In this document: positions 43,799-53,401 of the stretch, in pieces
Layout of the letters: each line of letters begins with the position of its first letter
Position numbering within the stretch: position 1 is the stretch's first letter
Assembly: GCA_001897675.1 (NCBI GenBank)
Contig: MKUE01000079.1
Location: forward strand, 62,001 to 126,000
From: Thiobacillus sp. 65-1059
GTDB lineage: Bacteria > Pseudomonadota > Gammaproteobacteria > Burkholderiales > Thiobacillaceae
DNA: 64,000 nucleotides
Reading direction: 5' to 3'
The notes under the pieces: model-generated
Told to the model about the DNA's origin: nothing
The model's input: the letters and a program-made list of their open reading frames with translations, nothing else
The model's database searches: none
Position numbers and translations under genes: made by a program

Positions 43799-44362
43799 AT
43801 GCAATTGACCCAGCGCAGTAAATTCCTGTTGTTGATCGGCGTGTTCGTGATGCCGGTGGCAGCCGCCTATCTGGCCTACTTCGGCTGGCGCCCGGCGGGC
43901 CACGCCAATTACGGGGATCTGCTCAAGGTCGTGCCCTTGCAGCAGACGGCGGGGACGGCGCTCGATGGCAGGCCCTTCAGTCTGGATGCGCTGCGCGGCA
44001 AATGGGTGATGGTGCATGTGGGCGCGCCGCGCTGCGACGCAGCGTGCGCGCAGCAGTTGTATCTCATGCGGCAGGCACGGATCGCGCAGGGCAAGGAACA
44101 GTCCCGGGTGGAGCGGCTGTGGGTGCTGACCGGCGCTGGCGCGCCCGCGGCGGCGCTGCTGCGGGCGCATCCCGGCCTGCATGTGTGGCGGCCGGACAAT
44201 CCGGCCTTTGTTGCCCAGTTTCCCGCCGTGCGGGATCGGGCTGGGCATATCTATCTGGTCGACCCGCTGGGCAACCTGATGTTGCGCTTTCCTGCCCGGG
44301 TCGATGCCAGGCGCATGATGAAAGACCTCAGGCTCCTGCTCAAGGCTTCCCGGATAGGCTGA
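43799..44362 (+). CDS. Membrane-anchored SCO/thioredoxin-like oxidase assembly protein
   Basis: A 187-aa protein with an N-terminal anchor ([20 protein letters not shown]) and a thioredoxin-like periplasmic domain. [19 protein letters not shown] carries a Cys-x3-Cys pair in the position of the SCO copper site, and [19 protein letters not shown] resembles the C-terminal SCO block, but the conserved SCO His is not evident. It probably supports copper or thiol delivery to the CuA centre. It lies between SURF1 and ctaA, as is usual in this group. Confidence 0.75.
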   Translation: MQLTQRSKFLLLIGVFVMPVAAAYLAYFGWRPAGHANYGDLLKVVPLQQTAGTALDGRPFSLDALRGKWVMVHVGAPRCDAACAQQLYLMRQARIAQGKEQSRVERLWVLTGAGAPAAALLRAHPGLHVWRPDNPAFVAQFPAVRDRAGHIYLVDPLGNLMLRFPARVDARRMMKDLRLLLKASRIG

Positions 44363-44377
44363 TTCAGGCAACCGACC

Positions 44378-45361
44378 ATGGCGACATACCGCAATTTCAT
44401 TCTGGCTGCGTTGATCCTCGCGTTCGGGGTGGTGAGCCTGGGAGCTTACGTGCGCCTTTCCGATGCCGGCCTGGGCTGTCCCGACTGGCCCGGATGCTAT
44501 GGCAAGCCGACGCCGTACCATGCCGTGGATGCGATCAACGCCGAACTCGCCGTGCGCCCCGATGGTCCGGTTTCGCACGCCAAGGCGTGGAAGGAAATGG
44601 CGCATCGCTACTTCGCCGGCGCGCTGGGACTGCTGGTGCTGGCCATTGCGGTGCTGGGCTGGCGCGGGCGACGCGAGACGAACGGCAGCCCCGGCCTGCC
44701 GGTGGCATTGCTGGGCCTGATCGTATTCCAGGCATTGCTGGGGATGTGGACGGTCACCCTGCTGCTCAAGCCGCTGATCGTCAGCGCGCATCTGCTGGGG
44801 GGCATGGCCACGCTGTCCCTGCTGGTGTGGTTGTGGCTGCGCGAACGCGGCCGCATCAGCCACGCCTATTTTGCACGGGTCGACCATTTGCGCCGCAGCG
44901 CGGCGTTCGGGCTGGCCCTGGTGGCGATGCAAATCGCGCTGGGCGGCTGGGTGAGCGCCAACTACGCAGCGCTGGCGTGTACCGATTACCCGCTGTGTCA
45001 GGGAGCGTGGGTGCCGCCGATGGACTTCGCGCACGCGTTCACGCTGCGCCGCGAACTGGGCCAGACCGCTTCCGGCGAACTGCTGCCGTTGGCGGCGCTG
45101 ACGGCCATCCACTGGGCGCACCGGGCCATGGCCTTGATCGTGGTCCTGTATCTGGGCGGGCTGGTGCTGCGCCTACTGCGCACCCCGGGTTACGCCGGCA
45201 TGGGGGTGGCCGTGGCGGGGCTGCTGGCGCTGCAGGCTGCGCTGGGCATCGCCAATGTCCTGCACGGCCTGCCGCTGGCCGTGGCGGTTTCCCACAATGC
45301 CGGTGCGGCGCTGCTGCTGGCCAGCCTGGTGGCGCTGAACTATCGGGTGCGCAGGAGGTGA
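44378..45361 (+). CDS. ctaA: Heme A synthase (COX15)
   Basis: A 327-aa, eight-helix membrane enzyme that oxidises the C8 methyl of heme O to the formyl of heme [41 protein letters not shown] (His), [27 protein letters not shown]-type [20 protein letters not shown] and [18 protein letters not shown] hold the heme-ligand histidines. Its last codons carry the AGGAGG ribosome site of ctaB. Confidence 0.93.
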   Translation: MATYRNFILAALILAFGVVSLGAYVRLSDAGLGCPDWPGCYGKPTPYHAVDAINAELAVRPDGPVSHAKAWKEMAHRYFAGALGLLVLAIAVLGWRGRRETNGSPGLPVALLGLIVFQALLGMWTVTLLLKPLIVSAHLLGGMATLSLLVWLWLRERGRISHAYFARVDHLRRSAAFGLALVAMQIALGGWVSANYAALACTDYPLCQGAWVPPMDFAHAFTLRRELGQTASGELLPLAALTAIHWAHRAMALIVVLYLGGLVLRLLRTPGYAGMGVAVAGLLALQAALGIANVLHGLPLAVAVSHNAGAALLLASLVALNYRVRRR

Positions 45362-45363
45362 AC

Positions 45364-46260
45364 GTGGAATCCTTGATGATCCAGGGCACGGCCTGCCGCT
45401 GCCAGCAGTTTCTGGCGCTATGCAAGCTGCGGGTGGTCAGCCTGGTCGTGTTCACGGCGGTGATCGGCATGTTTCTCGCCGTGCCGGGCTGGCCGGGCTG
45501 GAATGCGCTGTGGGCGGGGACGCTGGGAATCGCACTGGTGGCGGGCGCGGCGGCGGCGTTCAATTGCCTGATCGAACAGAAAATCGACGCCGTCATGGCG
45601 CGCACGCGCGCCCGTCCACTGCCGCGCGGCGAACTCACCCGCACGCAGACTCTGGTGTTCGCCGGCGCGGTGGGGGGCGTCGGTCTCTACCTGCTGAACG
45701 TTTTTGTCAATTCGCTCACCATGTGGCTCACGCTGGCCACCTTCGTCGGCTATGCGGTCGTTTATACCGTCGTGCTGAAGCCGGCCACACCGCAGAACAT
45801 CGTGATCGGCGGCGCTTCCGGCGCCATGCCCCCCGTGCTCGGATGGGCGGCGGCCACCGGCGAAATCCACCATGACGCCCTGCTGCTGTTTCTGATCATT
45901 TTTGCCTGGACGCCGCCGCATTTCTGGGCGTTGGCGCTCTACCGGCGCGAGGAGTACGCCAAGGCCGGACTGCCGATGCTGCCGGTGACGCACGGCGAAG
46001 CCTATACCCGCCTGCATGTGCTGCTTTACACCCTACTGCTGTTTGCCGTGAGCATGCTGCCGGTTGGAACCGCCATGGGCGGCTGGATTTATCTGCTCGG
46101 TGCGGTGGCACTGGGAGGCCGCTTCGTCCAGTACGGCTGGCGGCTACACCGCCGCTACAGCGATGCCCTGGCGAAAGAGACTTTCCGCTATTCCATCTGG
46201 TATTTGAGCGCGTTGTTTGCGATCATGCTGGTCGACCACTATTTTCAAATACCCATTTGA
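45364..46260 (+). CDS. ctaB: Protoheme IX farnesyltransferase (heme O synthase)
   Basis: A 298-aa, UbiA-family membrane prenyltransferase that adds farnesyl to heme B to make heme [21 protein letters not shown] is the first Asp-rich motif, with Glu in place of the first Asp as in other betaproteobacteria. [20 protein letters not shown] and [20 protein letters not shown] are strongly conserved. GTG 45364 is chosen because AGGAGG at 45353-45358 is correctly spaced for it; a GTG at 45358 overlaps that site. Confidence 0.93.
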   Translation: MESLMIQGTACRCQQFLALCKLRVVSLVVFTAVIGMFLAVPGWPGWNALWAGTLGIALVAGAAAAFNCLIEQKIDAVMARTRARPLPRGELTRTQTLVFAGAVGGVGLYLLNVFVNSLTMWLTLATFVGYAVVYTVVLKPATPQNIVIGGASGAMPPVLGWAAATGEIHHDALLLFLIIFAWTPPHFWALALYRREEYAKAGLPMLPVTHGEAYTRLHVLLYTLLLFAVSMLPVGTAMGGWIYLLGAVALGGRFVQYGWRLHRRYSDALAKETFRYSIWYLSALFAIMLVDHYFQIPI

Positions 46261-46280
46261 TTTATATGGATAATTGAGGC

Positions 46281-46315
46281 CCTATCTGGATATTAGGACA
46301 GGATTGTTTTATATT
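46281..46315 (+). promoter_or_regulatory. Promoter and possible operator of the Rrf2 regulator gene
   Basis: TGGATA (46287-46292), a 17-bp spacer and TATATT (46310-46315) form a sigma-70 promoter. An inverted repeat CCTA-N9-TAGG (46281-46297) covers the -35 box, a position suited to repression, for example autoregulation by the encoded Fe-S regulator. The repeat is short and its identity with a known Rrf2 site was not established. Confidence 0.45.
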
Positions 46316-46342
46316 GTGCCAATTCACTCTCAGGGGCACGAG

Positions 46343-46807
46343 ATGATCCTCTCCCGAACCAGTCAATATGCCGTGCAGGCGCTGATTTACATGGCCACCC
46401 AGCCAGGCGCAACGCCCGTGCTGAACAAGGATATCGCCGCGGAGCTCGGCGTGCCTGCGCCCTACTTGGCAAAAATCCTGCAAAGCCTGGCCAAGGGCAG
46501 CCTGCTGTTTTCCTTTCGCGGCCGTTTGGGCGGTTTCTGCCTGCGCGAAGACGGCGACAAAATCACCCTGATGCAGATCCTGCTGCTGACCGAAGGGCCG
46601 GCGTTTACCCAGAGTTGTCTGCTGGGGCTGAAGAAATGCAGCGACGAAACCGCCTGCCCGCTGCATTTCCGCTGGGTTCCGGTAAAGAAAAAAATCATCG
46701 ACCTGCTGCAGGATACGACACTGGAGAAACTGGCGAAGGCGGTTGAATCCGGCAAATACCGCCTGGCCGACGTTCCGGGGCAGCTGTTCGAGCAGATCAA
46801 GGCGTGA
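46343..46807 (+). CDS. Rrf2-family regulator with three-Cys Fe-S motif
   Basis: A 154-aa winged-helix regulator. MILSRTSQYAVQALIYMATQ and LNKDIAAELGVPAPYLAKIL (recognition helix) followed by RGRLGGFCLRE are the Rrf2 DNA-binding domain. Cys92, Cys99 and Cys105 in SCLLGLKKCSDETACPLH match the Fe-S ligands of IscR/NsrR-type members. It may sense oxygen, NO or cluster status. It lies between the heme A genes and the SCO gene, just upstream of the cbb3 oxidase genes. Its stop overlaps the start of the SCO gene. The target genes are not known; the oxidases are the obvious candidates. Confidence 0.85.
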   Translation: MILSRTSQYAVQALIYMATQPGATPVLNKDIAAELGVPAPYLAKILQSLAKGSLLFSFRGRLGGFCLREDGDKITLMQILLLTEGPAFTQSCLLGLKKCSDETACPLHFRWVPVKKKIIDLLQDTTLEKLAKAVESGKYRLADVPGQLFEQIKA

Positions 46808-47397
46808 CCGGCTGGCTGGCCGCAGCCGGCGTCGTGGCGGCGTTCGTGCTGGCGGGCTGTCAGCCCGCGCCGCCGCCCCCGGCATTCCAGGCGACCGATA
46901 TCACCGGCGCCGCCTTCGCGCGCGATTTCAGGCTGACCGACCACAATGGCAGGGTGCGCACGCTGGCGGATTTCAAGGGCAAGGCCGTAGCCATTTTCTT
47001 TGGCTATATCCACTGTCCGGATGTCTGCCCCACCACGCTGTCGGATTTTGCGGCCGCATTGCAGCAACTGGGGCAGCAGGCTGACCGGGTGCAGGTGATT
47101 TTCGTGACGGTGGACCCGCAGCGCGACACCCCGGAGCTGCTGAGGCAGTTCGTGCCGGCCTTCAACCCGAGCTTTCTGGGCATGGTCGCCGACGCGGACA
47201 CGCTGAGGCGGCTGGCGAAGGAATACAGGGTGGTCTATCAAAAAACTGCGGTCAAGGCGGCGGACGACTATTTGATCGACCACAGTGCCGGAACCTATGT
47301 CTATGATCCCAATGGGCGCCTGAGGCTGCTCGTGCCTTACGGAAGCAGCCCGGACGCGATCGCACAAGACTTGAAGACGCTATTGGCCGCATCCTGA
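46804..47397 (+). CDS. SCO1/SenC-family lipoprotein
   Basis: A 197-aa protein with a lipobox (FVLAGCQP, Cys about residue 19) and a thioredoxin-like domain. GYIHCPDVCPTTLSDF contains the copper-binding Cys-x3-Cys and YLIDHSAGTYVYDPNGRL the third ligand His. SCO proteins load or reduce the CuA site of cytochrome oxidase. GTG 46804 overlaps the Rrf2 stop (GTGA), so the two are translationally coupled and likely co-regulated. Confidence 0.9.
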   Translation: MTGWLAAAGVVAAFVLAGCQPAPPPPAFQATDITGAAFARDFRLTDHNGRVRTLADFKGKAVAIFFGYIHCPDVCPTTLSDFAAALQQLGQQADRVQVIFVTVDPQRDTPELLRQFVPAFNPSFLGMVADADTLRRLAKEYRVVYQKTAVKAADDYLIDHSAGTYVYDPNGRLRLLVPYGSSPDAIAQDLKTLLAAS

Positions 47398-47412
47398 GCA
47401 GGGTTTTTCAGC

Positions 47413-47442
47413 TTGCGGGCTGGCGGCCCGGCGTCATATAAT
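47413..47442 (+). promoter_or_regulatory. Putative promoter of the cbb3 operon
   Basis: TTGCGG (47413-47418), an 18-bp spacer and a perfect TATAAT (47437-47442) lie about 78 bp before the ccoN ATG. No FNR-type TTGAT-N4-ATCAA box was found between the promoter and ccoN, although cbb3 genes are often FNR-controlled. Confidence 0.6.
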
Positions 47443-47519
47443 CCCGCAGTTTTTTAATATAAGCATATGCTGCTTGAGCGCGGTGGTACGCGCTATTTCG
47501 GATACAACAGGAGCGGTCG

Positions 47520-48974
47520 ATGGCGGTAACAACATATTCCGGTGCGGAGCAGTACAACTTTGATATCGTAAAGAAATTTGCCGTCATGTCGCTGGTCTGG
47601 GCAGTGATCGGCATGTTCGTGGGCGTGTATATCGCCTCCGAACTGGCTTGGCCGTTGCTGAATTTCGATAGCCCGTATTTCTCGTTCGGGCGCTTCCGTC
47701 CCGTCCACACCACCTCGGTGATTTTCGGTTTTGGCGGGTCGGCGCTGTTTGCCACCTCCTACTATGTCGTCCAGCGCACCTGCCAGACCCGGCTGATTTC
47801 GGACGGCATGGCCAGCTTCACCTTCTGGGGCTGGATGGCGGTGATCGTGCTGGCCGATATCAGCTACGTGCTGGGCTACACCCAGTCGCGCGAGTATGCC
47901 GAGATGGAATGGCCGATCGACATCCTGATCGAGCTCGTGTGGGTCACCTATCTGATCCTGTTCGTCGGCACCATCATGCGCCGCAAGCAGCCACACATCT
48001 ACGTCGCCAACTGGTTCTACCTGTCCTTCATTCTGGCGACCGCGCTGCTGCATACCTTCAACAACCTGGCCATGCCCATCGATCTGTTTTCGATGAAGTC
48101 CTACAGCCTGTTCTCCGGCACCCAGGACGCGATGACCCAGTGGTGGTACGGCCACAACGCGGTAGGCTTCTTCCTCACCGCCGCCTTCCTCGGCATGATG
48201 TACTACTTCGTGCCGAAGCAGGCCGGCCGCCCGATTTATTCCTATCGCCTGTCGATCGTGCACTTCTGGGCGCTCTCCTTCATGTACATGTGGGTGGGCG
48301 GTCACCACCTGCACTGGACCGCGCTGCCCGACTGGACGTCGTCGCTGGCCGCCGCGTTCTCGATCCTGCTCTTGATGCCCTCGTGGGGCGGCATGATCAA
48401 CGGCATCATGACGCTGTCGGGTGCCTGGGACAAAATGCGCACCGACCCGGTGATGCGTTTCATGATCGTCGCCCTGTCGTTCTACGGCATGTCGACCTTC
48501 GAAGGCCCGATGATGTCGCTGAAGGAAGTCAACGCGCTGTCGCACTACACCGATTGGACCGTGGGCCACGTGCACTCCGGCGCGCTGGGCTGGGTGGCGA
48601 TGATCTCCTTCGGCTCGCTGTATCACATGATGCCCAAGCTGTGGGGCACCACGATCTACAGCCGCAAGCTGGTCGAGTGGCACTTCTGGCTGGCCACCGT
48701 CGGCATCGTGCTGTACATCGTCGCGATGTGGATTTCCGGCATCACCCAGGGCCTGATGTGGCGCGCCTTCGACGAGTTCGGCAACCTGCAGTACTCGTTC
48801 GCGGAATCCGTCGCGGCCATGATGCCCTTCTACGCAATGCGCGCCATCGGCGGCATGTTCTTCCTCACCGGCGCCGTGCTGATGACGTTCAACATGTTCA
48901 TGACCATCCGCCAGGGCAAGCGCGAAAGCGCTGCGCTGGACGCCAAGCTGGCCGCCAAGATGGCGCATGCATGA
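47520..48974 (+). CDS. ccoN: cbb3-type cytochrome c oxidase subunit I
   Basis: A 484-aa, 12-helix catalytic subunit of the high-affinity oxidase with heme b and heme b3-Cu[61 protein letters not shown] and [20 protein letters not shown] supply the metal-binding histidines and mark the C-family. An AGGAG site lies 7 bp upstream of the ATG. It is the first gene of ccoNOQP. Confidence 0.97.
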   Translation: MAVTTYSGAEQYNFDIVKKFAVMSLVWAVIGMFVGVYIASELAWPLLNFDSPYFSFGRFRPVHTTSVIFGFGGSALFATSYYVVQRTCQTRLISDGMASFTFWGWMAVIVLADISYVLGYTQSREYAEMEWPIDILIELVWVTYLILFVGTIMRRKQPHIYVANWFYLSFILATALLHTFNNLAMPIDLFSMKSYSLFSGTQDAMTQWWYGHNAVGFFLTAAFLGMMYYFVPKQAGRPIYSYRLSIVHFWALSFMYMWVGGHHLHWTALPDWTSSLAAAFSILLLMPSWGGMINGIMTLSGAWDKMRTDPVMRFMIVALSFYGMSTFEGPMMSLKEVNALSHYTDWTVGHVHSGALGWVAMISFGSLYHMMPKLWGTTIYSRKLVEWHFWLATVGIVLYIVAMWISGITQGLMWRAFDEFGNLQYSFAESVAAMMPFYAMRAIGGMFFLTGAVLMTFNMFMTIRQGKRESAALDAKLAAKMAHA

Positions 48975-48991
48975 ATCAGGGAAGATAAAAC

Positions 48992-49738
48992 ATGAACTTC
49001 AACTTCAAACACGAATGGATTGAAACCAACATCGGCCTGATGGCCGTGTTGACCATGCTGGCGATCAGCGTCGGCGGCCTGGTGGAAATTGCACCGCTGT
49101 TCTTCATCGACAAGACCATTGAAAAGGTCGAGGGCGTGCGTCCGTATACGCCGCTGGAACAGCGCGGCCGCGATATCTACCAGCGCGAGGGCTGCTACAC
49201 CTGCCATTCGCAGATGATTCGCCCGTTCCGCGACGAAAAGCTGCGTTACGGCCATTACTCGCTGGCGGCGGAATCGCAATACGACCACCCCTTCCAGTGG
49301 GGCTCCAAGCGTACCGGTCCGGACCTGGCCCGGGTGGGGGGCAAGTATTCCAACGAATGGCACGTGCAGCATCTGGTCGCACCGCGCTCGATGGTGCCCG
49401 AGTCGGTGATGCCGAATTACCCCTGGCTGCTGGCGACCAAGCTGGATATTTCCGACACGGCGGCCCGCATGAAGGCGCTGCGCAAGGTCGGCGTGCCGTA
49501 TTCGCTGTCGCAGGCCGAGTACGACGCCAACGTGACCAAGTTCGGCGAAACCGTCGCCAAGCAGCTGCACATTCCCGATGCGCAGAAGAACCTGGTCGAG
49601 CAGGCCAACTTCGGCAACTACGACGGCGACCGTTCCGGCATTTCCGAGATGGACGCCCTGGTGGCCTATCTGCAAGTGCTGGGCACCATGGTCGATTTCA
49701 GCAAATACAGCGACGACGCATTCGTCGATGTCCGCTGA
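48992..49738 (+). CDS. ccoO: cbb3-type cytochrome c oxidase subunit II (monoheme)
   Basis: A 248-aa membrane-anchored cytochrome c. The N-terminal helix ([20 protein letters not shown]) is followed by the heme motif [16 protein letters not shown], a typical CcoO sequence; [17 protein letters not shown] and SVMPNYPWL (axial Met) follow. It passes electrons from CcoP to CcoN. An AGGGAAG ribosome site precedes the ATG. Confidence 0.97.
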   Translation: MNFNFKHEWIETNIGLMAVLTMLAISVGGLVEIAPLFFIDKTIEKVEGVRPYTPLEQRGRDIYQREGCYTCHSQMIRPFRDEKLRYGHYSLAAESQYDHPFQWGSKRTGPDLARVGGKYSNEWHVQHLVAPRSMVPESVMPNYPWLLATKLDISDTAARMKALRKVGVPYSLSQAEYDANVTKFGETVAKQLHIPDAQKNLVEQANFGNYDGDRSGISEMDALVAYLQVLGTMVDFSKYSDDAFVDVR

Positions 49739-49762
49739 TCGAACGCAGCCGGGGATTTTCAG

Positions 49763-49948
49763 ATGGAATGGCTGATGTGGTTTTCCAAACCCGAAAACAC
49801 CAAGCCTTTGGCCCTGATTATTTTTTTCGTTACCTTTATCGGCATCGTGATCTACGTCTACGGTAGCAAAAAGCGGAGCAAGCGACTCGAGTCGTACCGC
49901 GACATCCCGTTTCTGGACGATCAGGAAGGCACGAAGGACAAGCAATGA
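49763..49948 (+). CDS. ccoQ: cbb3-type oxidase small subunit IV
   Basis: A 61-aa protein with one membrane helix (LALIIFFVTFIGIVIYVYGS) then a basic stretch (KKRSKRLES) and an acidic tail. It is small and single-helix, and sits between ccoO and ccoP; these features identify CcoQ, which stabilises the complex. The stop overlaps the ccoP start by ATGA. Confidence 0.9.
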   Translation: MEWLMWFSKPENTKPLALIIFFVTFIGIVIYVYGSKKRSKRLESYRDIPFLDDQEGTKDKQ

Positions 49949-50865
49949 GCGAGCAAAAACTACAATCTCAAACTGTGCAAACCACCGGCCACGCCTGGGA
50001 CGGGGATCTGCAGGAATACAACAACCCGCTACCGGTGTGGTGGGTCTACACCTTCTACGCTACGGTGATCTTTGCCGTCATCTACTGGACCATCTATCCG
50101 TCGTGGCCGATCGGTAAAGGCTGGATAGGCGGCGCTTCGAATATCACCTACGTCAACAGCGCAGGCGAAACCAAGACGCACAGCTGGAACACCCGCGCGC
50201 TGCTGCTGGAAGACCTGAACCAGGCGGCGGCCGAGCAGAAGCCCTATTTCGACAAGGTGTCGGCGATGTCGTACGCGCAGATCGCCAAGGATCCGGAAAT
50301 GAACGGCTTCATCCTGTCCGCGGGCAAGGCGCTGTTTGCCGACAACTGCGCACCCTGCCACCAGGCCGGCGGCCAGGGCGTGGCCGGTTTCTTTCCCAAC
50401 CTGACCGATGATGACTGGCTGTACGGCGGCTCGTACGACAAGATTCACGAAACGCTGATGGTCGGCCGCCGCGGCTACATGCCGGCCTTCAGCGAAGTGC
50501 TCGCCGGCGAGCAGATCGACCAGCTGGCGAACTATGTCGCCAAGCTGTCCGGCATCGGGCACGACGCCGCCAAGGCGGCCGCCGGCGACGCGCTGTTCCG
50601 CAGCGAGACTGCCGCCTGCTATTACTGCCACGGCAGCGATGGCAAGGGCCGCAAGGACATCGGCGCGCCCAACCTGACCGACAACATCTGGCTGTGGGCC
50701 AACGTGCCGGCAAGCGACGCTGCCGAGGGCAAGGTCGCGGCCATTCGCGGCGTCATCGCCAATGGCCTGAACAAAGGCGTGATGCCCGCATGGGCCGGTC
50801 GCCTTTCGCCCGAACAAATCAAGGTTCTGACAGTCTATGTTCATGAACTGGGCGGCGGGCAGTAA
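49945..50865 (+). CDS. ccoP: cbb3-type cytochrome c oxidase subunit III (diheme)
   Basis: A 306-aa protein. The N-terminal HAWDGDLQEYNNPLPVWWVY and a membrane helix are followed by two cytochrome c domains with heme motifs CAPCHQAGGQGVAG and CYYCHGSDGKGRKD. It is the electron entry point of the oxidase. Its ATG overlaps ccoQ. A strong terminator follows. Confidence 0.96.
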   Translation: MSEQKLQSQTVQTTGHAWDGDLQEYNNPLPVWWVYTFYATVIFAVIYWTIYPSWPIGKGWIGGASNITYVNSAGETKTHSWNTRALLLEDLNQAAAEQKPYFDKVSAMSYAQIAKDPEMNGFILSAGKALFADNCAPCHQAGGQGVAGFFPNLTDDDWLYGGSYDKIHETLMVGRRGYMPAFSEVLAGEQIDQLANYVAKLSGIGHDAAKAAAGDALFRSETAACYYCHGSDGKGRKDIGAPNLTDNIWLWANVPASDAAEGKVAAIRGVIANGLNKGVMPAWAGRLSPEQIKVLTVYVHELGGGQ

Positions 50866-50887
50866 GGCCGTCGACTGAGGAATAAGC

Positions 50888-50912
50888 AAAGCCCCCGTTC
50901 ACGGGGGCTTTT
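50888..50912 (+). terminator. Rho-independent terminator after ccoP
   Basis: AAAGCCCCCG (50888-50897) pairs with CGGGGGCTTT (50902-50911) around TTCA and continues into TTTGTTT. It separates ccoNOQP from the ccoG operon. Confidence 0.85.
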
Positions 50913-50938
50913 GTTTCCCGCATATCCACTTTCGCACC

Positions 50939-52375
50939 ATGCAGACAGGCCTAGAAGACCAGCTCGGACTCTATCAGAAGCGCATCCCCATCTTCACCCG
51001 TTCGGTGAAGGGGCGTTTCCGACGTTTCAAAACGTCGGTGCTGGTGCTCGCCTATGCGATCTATTTCCTGTTGCCATGGCTGCCGTGGTCGCGGCTGGAT
51101 GCGCCCGCCCAGGCGGTATTGTTCGATCTTCCCGGGCGCCGGTTTCTGATCTTCGGGCTGACGGTTTATCCGCAGGACGTCATCTGGCTGGCGCTGCTGC
51201 TGTTCATCGCCGCCATCCTGCTGTTCTTCGTCACCGGCCTGGTCGGACGCGCGTTTTGCGGCTACTTCTGTTTCCAGACCCTGTGGACCGATTTCTTCAT
51301 CTGGATCGAACACGCGATCCAGGGTGAGCGGCCAGCGCGGGTGCGTCTCTATCGCCAGCCGTGGAATCGCGAAAAAGCTCTCAAGATCGGTGGCACCCAT
51401 GCCTTGTGGCTGCTGGCGTCGTTCTGGACCGGCCTGACCTTTGTCGCCTATTTCACCTATGCGCCGCAGCTGGTGGTGGCGTTCTTCACCGGCCAGGCCG
51501 CCGCCGCCGCCTACATCACGGTCAGCATCCTCACCTTGTCCACTTACGCCGCCGCCGGCCTGATGCGCGAGCAGATCTGCACCTATGTCTGCCCGTATGG
51601 GCGTTTCCAGAGCGTGATGTACGAACCGGAAACGCTGGCCGTTCATTACGATGCCAAACGGGGCGAAGCCGCGCATGGGCGCGCGGCCGCGCGCGCCGGT
51701 CAGCGTACCCTGGCCGAACGGCACGACAAGGGGCTGGGAGACTGCGTCGACTGCGGTCTGTGCGTCCAGGTCTGCCCGGTCGGCATCGATATCCGCGACG
51801 GCCTGCAATACAAATGCATCTCGTGCGGGCTGTGCATCGACGCCTGCAACACCATCATGGATTCGTTCAGTTTTCCGCGCGGCCTCATCCGCTACGATTC
51901 GGAAAAGAACCTCGCCGCGGCAACGCCGGCTGCGCCCAGGGTGCAGTGGAAGCGCCTGAAAACCATAGGCTACGGGGCGGCGCTGATCCTGATGAGCGCC
52001 TATCTCGTCTACAGCATCGGCACGCGGGGTAGCTTCGACCGTACCGTCAACCAGATCCGCCAGCCGCTCTACGTGGTGCTGTCGAACGGCGACATCCGCA
52101 ACCGTTACCAGATACGCATCACCAACAAGGCGGCGCAGGAGCAAACCTACCAGATCAGCGTACGCGGCATTCCGGCGGACGCGCTCGATCTCGGCAATTT
52201 CCGCGAAATCACCGTCAAGCCCGGCCACAGCGGACTGGTGCAGGCCAGCGTGCGGCTGTCTCCTGCGCAGGCGGCACAGACGCAACGTTTCGAAATGATC
52301 ATCACGCCGCGCGGCAAGGCCGCCGAAGCGCGCAGCGAAGCCGTCCGTTTCGACAGCCCGGGGAAGCGTCCATGA
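50939..52375 (+). CDS. ccoG: cbb3 oxidase maturation ferredoxin-like protein CcoG (RdxA/FixG)
   Basis: A 478-aa polytopic membrane protein with two 4Fe-4S motifs, CVDCGLCVQVCPVGIDIRDG and CISCGLCIDACNTIMDSF, preceded by MREQICTYVCPYGRFQSVMY. It is proposed to reduce Cu(II) for delivery to the cbb3 CuB site. The C-terminal 120 residues form a periplasmic Ig-like domain. The stop overlaps the start of the ccoH-like gene by ATGA. Confidence 0.93.
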   Translation: MQTGLEDQLGLYQKRIPIFTRSVKGRFRRFKTSVLVLAYAIYFLLPWLPWSRLDAPAQAVLFDLPGRRFLIFGLTVYPQDVIWLALLLFIAAILLFFVTGLVGRAFCGYFCFQTLWTDFFIWIEHAIQGERPARVRLYRQPWNREKALKIGGTHALWLLASFWTGLTFVAYFTYAPQLVVAFFTGQAAAAAYITVSILTLSTYAAAGLMREQICTYVCPYGRFQSVMYEPETLAVHYDAKRGEAAHGRAAARAGQRTLAERHDKGLGDCVDCGLCVQVCPVGIDIRDGLQYKCISCGLCIDACNTIMDSFSFPRGLIRYDSEKNLAAATPAAPRVQWKRLKTIGYGAALILMSAYLVYSIGTRGSFDRTVNQIRQPLYVVLSNGDIRNRYQIRITNKAAQEQTYQISVRGIPADALDLGNFREITVKPGHSGLVQASVRLSPAQAAQTQRFEMIITPRGKAAEARSEAVRFDSPGKRP

Positions 52376-53148
52376 ATACGATGACCACACTGTTTGGCGG
52401 GCTGGCGGCGGTGTTCGTCCTGTACGTCGCCGCGGGCGCGGTGCGCGGCCTGCCGCCGATGTTGCGCGCCGCGCTGGCAGGGCTCATTCCGCTGGTCGCG
52501 TATTTCGCGCTTATCGTGGGCCACTGGCCGGGACTGGATGTGGTGGCCATACATATCTCGGTTTTCCTCGCCGCGGCGCTGGTTCTGTTCGCCCTGACCC
52601 AGTTCCGCAGGCGCGACGCCGGGCGCATGCACTGGGCTCCCAAATTGCTGACCGCCTTTTTCATCGGCCTGGTGCTGATCAACGCCTCCCTGCTTTACAT
52701 CGCAAACAAGGGCCTGCCCGAGCCCATCGCGCGCTGGTGGCTGGGGGGCGACGGCAAGGCGGTCTACAGCGGGTTTTCCGGCGTGGTCGCACATGGCCAG
52801 GGCGCGGCCAAGGCGGTGTCGTCGGCGCTGAGCGAAGCGCACCGCGAGTCGCAGCTCGGCTGGCAAGTCGAGATGAGCGGACTGGACGGCTCTGGCGACA
52901 CGCGTCAGCTGCAGCTCCGGGTGCGCGACCGCACCGGGCTGCCGGTCGATCGCGTGGAGGCCGAATTACGCTTGTCGCGGCCGGGTGCTGCAGCGCCCGC
53001 GCTGATCCTGCCCATGAGCAGCGTCGAGGCGGGGGTGTATGTCGGGGCGCTGAAGGTGCCCGCCGCTGGCCGCTGGCTGGTCGAGTTGCGGCTGTTGCGG
53101 GATGGCGAGGTGCATTACCACGGCACCCAGGAGCTGGTCGTGCCATGA
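52372..53148 (+). CDS. ccoH: FixH/CcoH-like protein with extended membrane N-terminus
   Basis: A 258-aa protein. Three membrane segments (about residues 8-24, 33-50 and 56-78) precede the usual FixH part, which starts with a fourth helix (LLTAFFIGLVLINASLLYIA) and continues into a periplasmic domain ending in GRWLVELRLLRDGEVHYHGT. Typical FixH has a single helix and about 160 residues, so the extra N-terminal three-helix block is unusual. It lies where ccoH belongs, between ccoG and ccoS. It is thought to stabilise cbb3 assembly. The assignment rests on the C-terminal part and position. Confidence 0.75.
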   Translation: MNTMTTLFGGLAAVFVLYVAAGAVRGLPPMLRAALAGLIPLVAYFALIVGHWPGLDVVAIHISVFLAAALVLFALTQFRRRDAGRMHWAPKLLTAFFIGLVLINASLLYIANKGLPEPIARWWLGGDGKAVYSGFSGVVAHGQGAAKAVSSALSEAHRESQLGWQVEMSGLDGSGDTRQLQLRVRDRTGLPVDRVEAELRLSRPGAAAPALILPMSSVEAGVYVGALKVPAAGRWLVELRLLRDGEVHYHGTQELVVP

Positions 53149-53366
53149 GCGGCATCCTGGGGTTTCTGTTTCTGCTGTCGGGGGTGTTCGTGCTGCTGAT
53201 CATCGTGGGGGTGTTCTGGTCGATCAAAAGCGGCCAGTTCGACGATCTGGAAGGGCCGGCCGAGCGCATCCTGATGGACGACGACGATCCTTTGCTGCCG
53301 ACCCGCCGTCCGGGCGGCAAGGACGACCCGAGCGGGCAACAGCAGTACCCAAACGGGCACAAGTAA
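53145..53366 (+). CDS. ccoS: cbb3-type oxidase assembly protein CcoS
   Basis: A 73-aa protein with one membrane helix (LGFLFLLSGVFVLLIIVGVF) then WSIKSGQFDDLEGPAERILM, the conserved CcoS signature, and an acidic tail. CcoS is needed for heme and copper insertion into CcoN. Its start overlaps the ccoH-like stop by ATGA. ccoI, normally between ccoH and ccoS, is absent. Confidence 0.9.
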   Translation: MSGILGFLFLLSGVFVLLIIVGVFWSIKSGQFDDLEGPAERILMDDDDPLLPTRRPGGKDDPSGQQQYPNGHK

Positions 53367-53401
53367 ATTAAAATCGATCAACTTTGAATGGAGTTCGCAC
53401 A

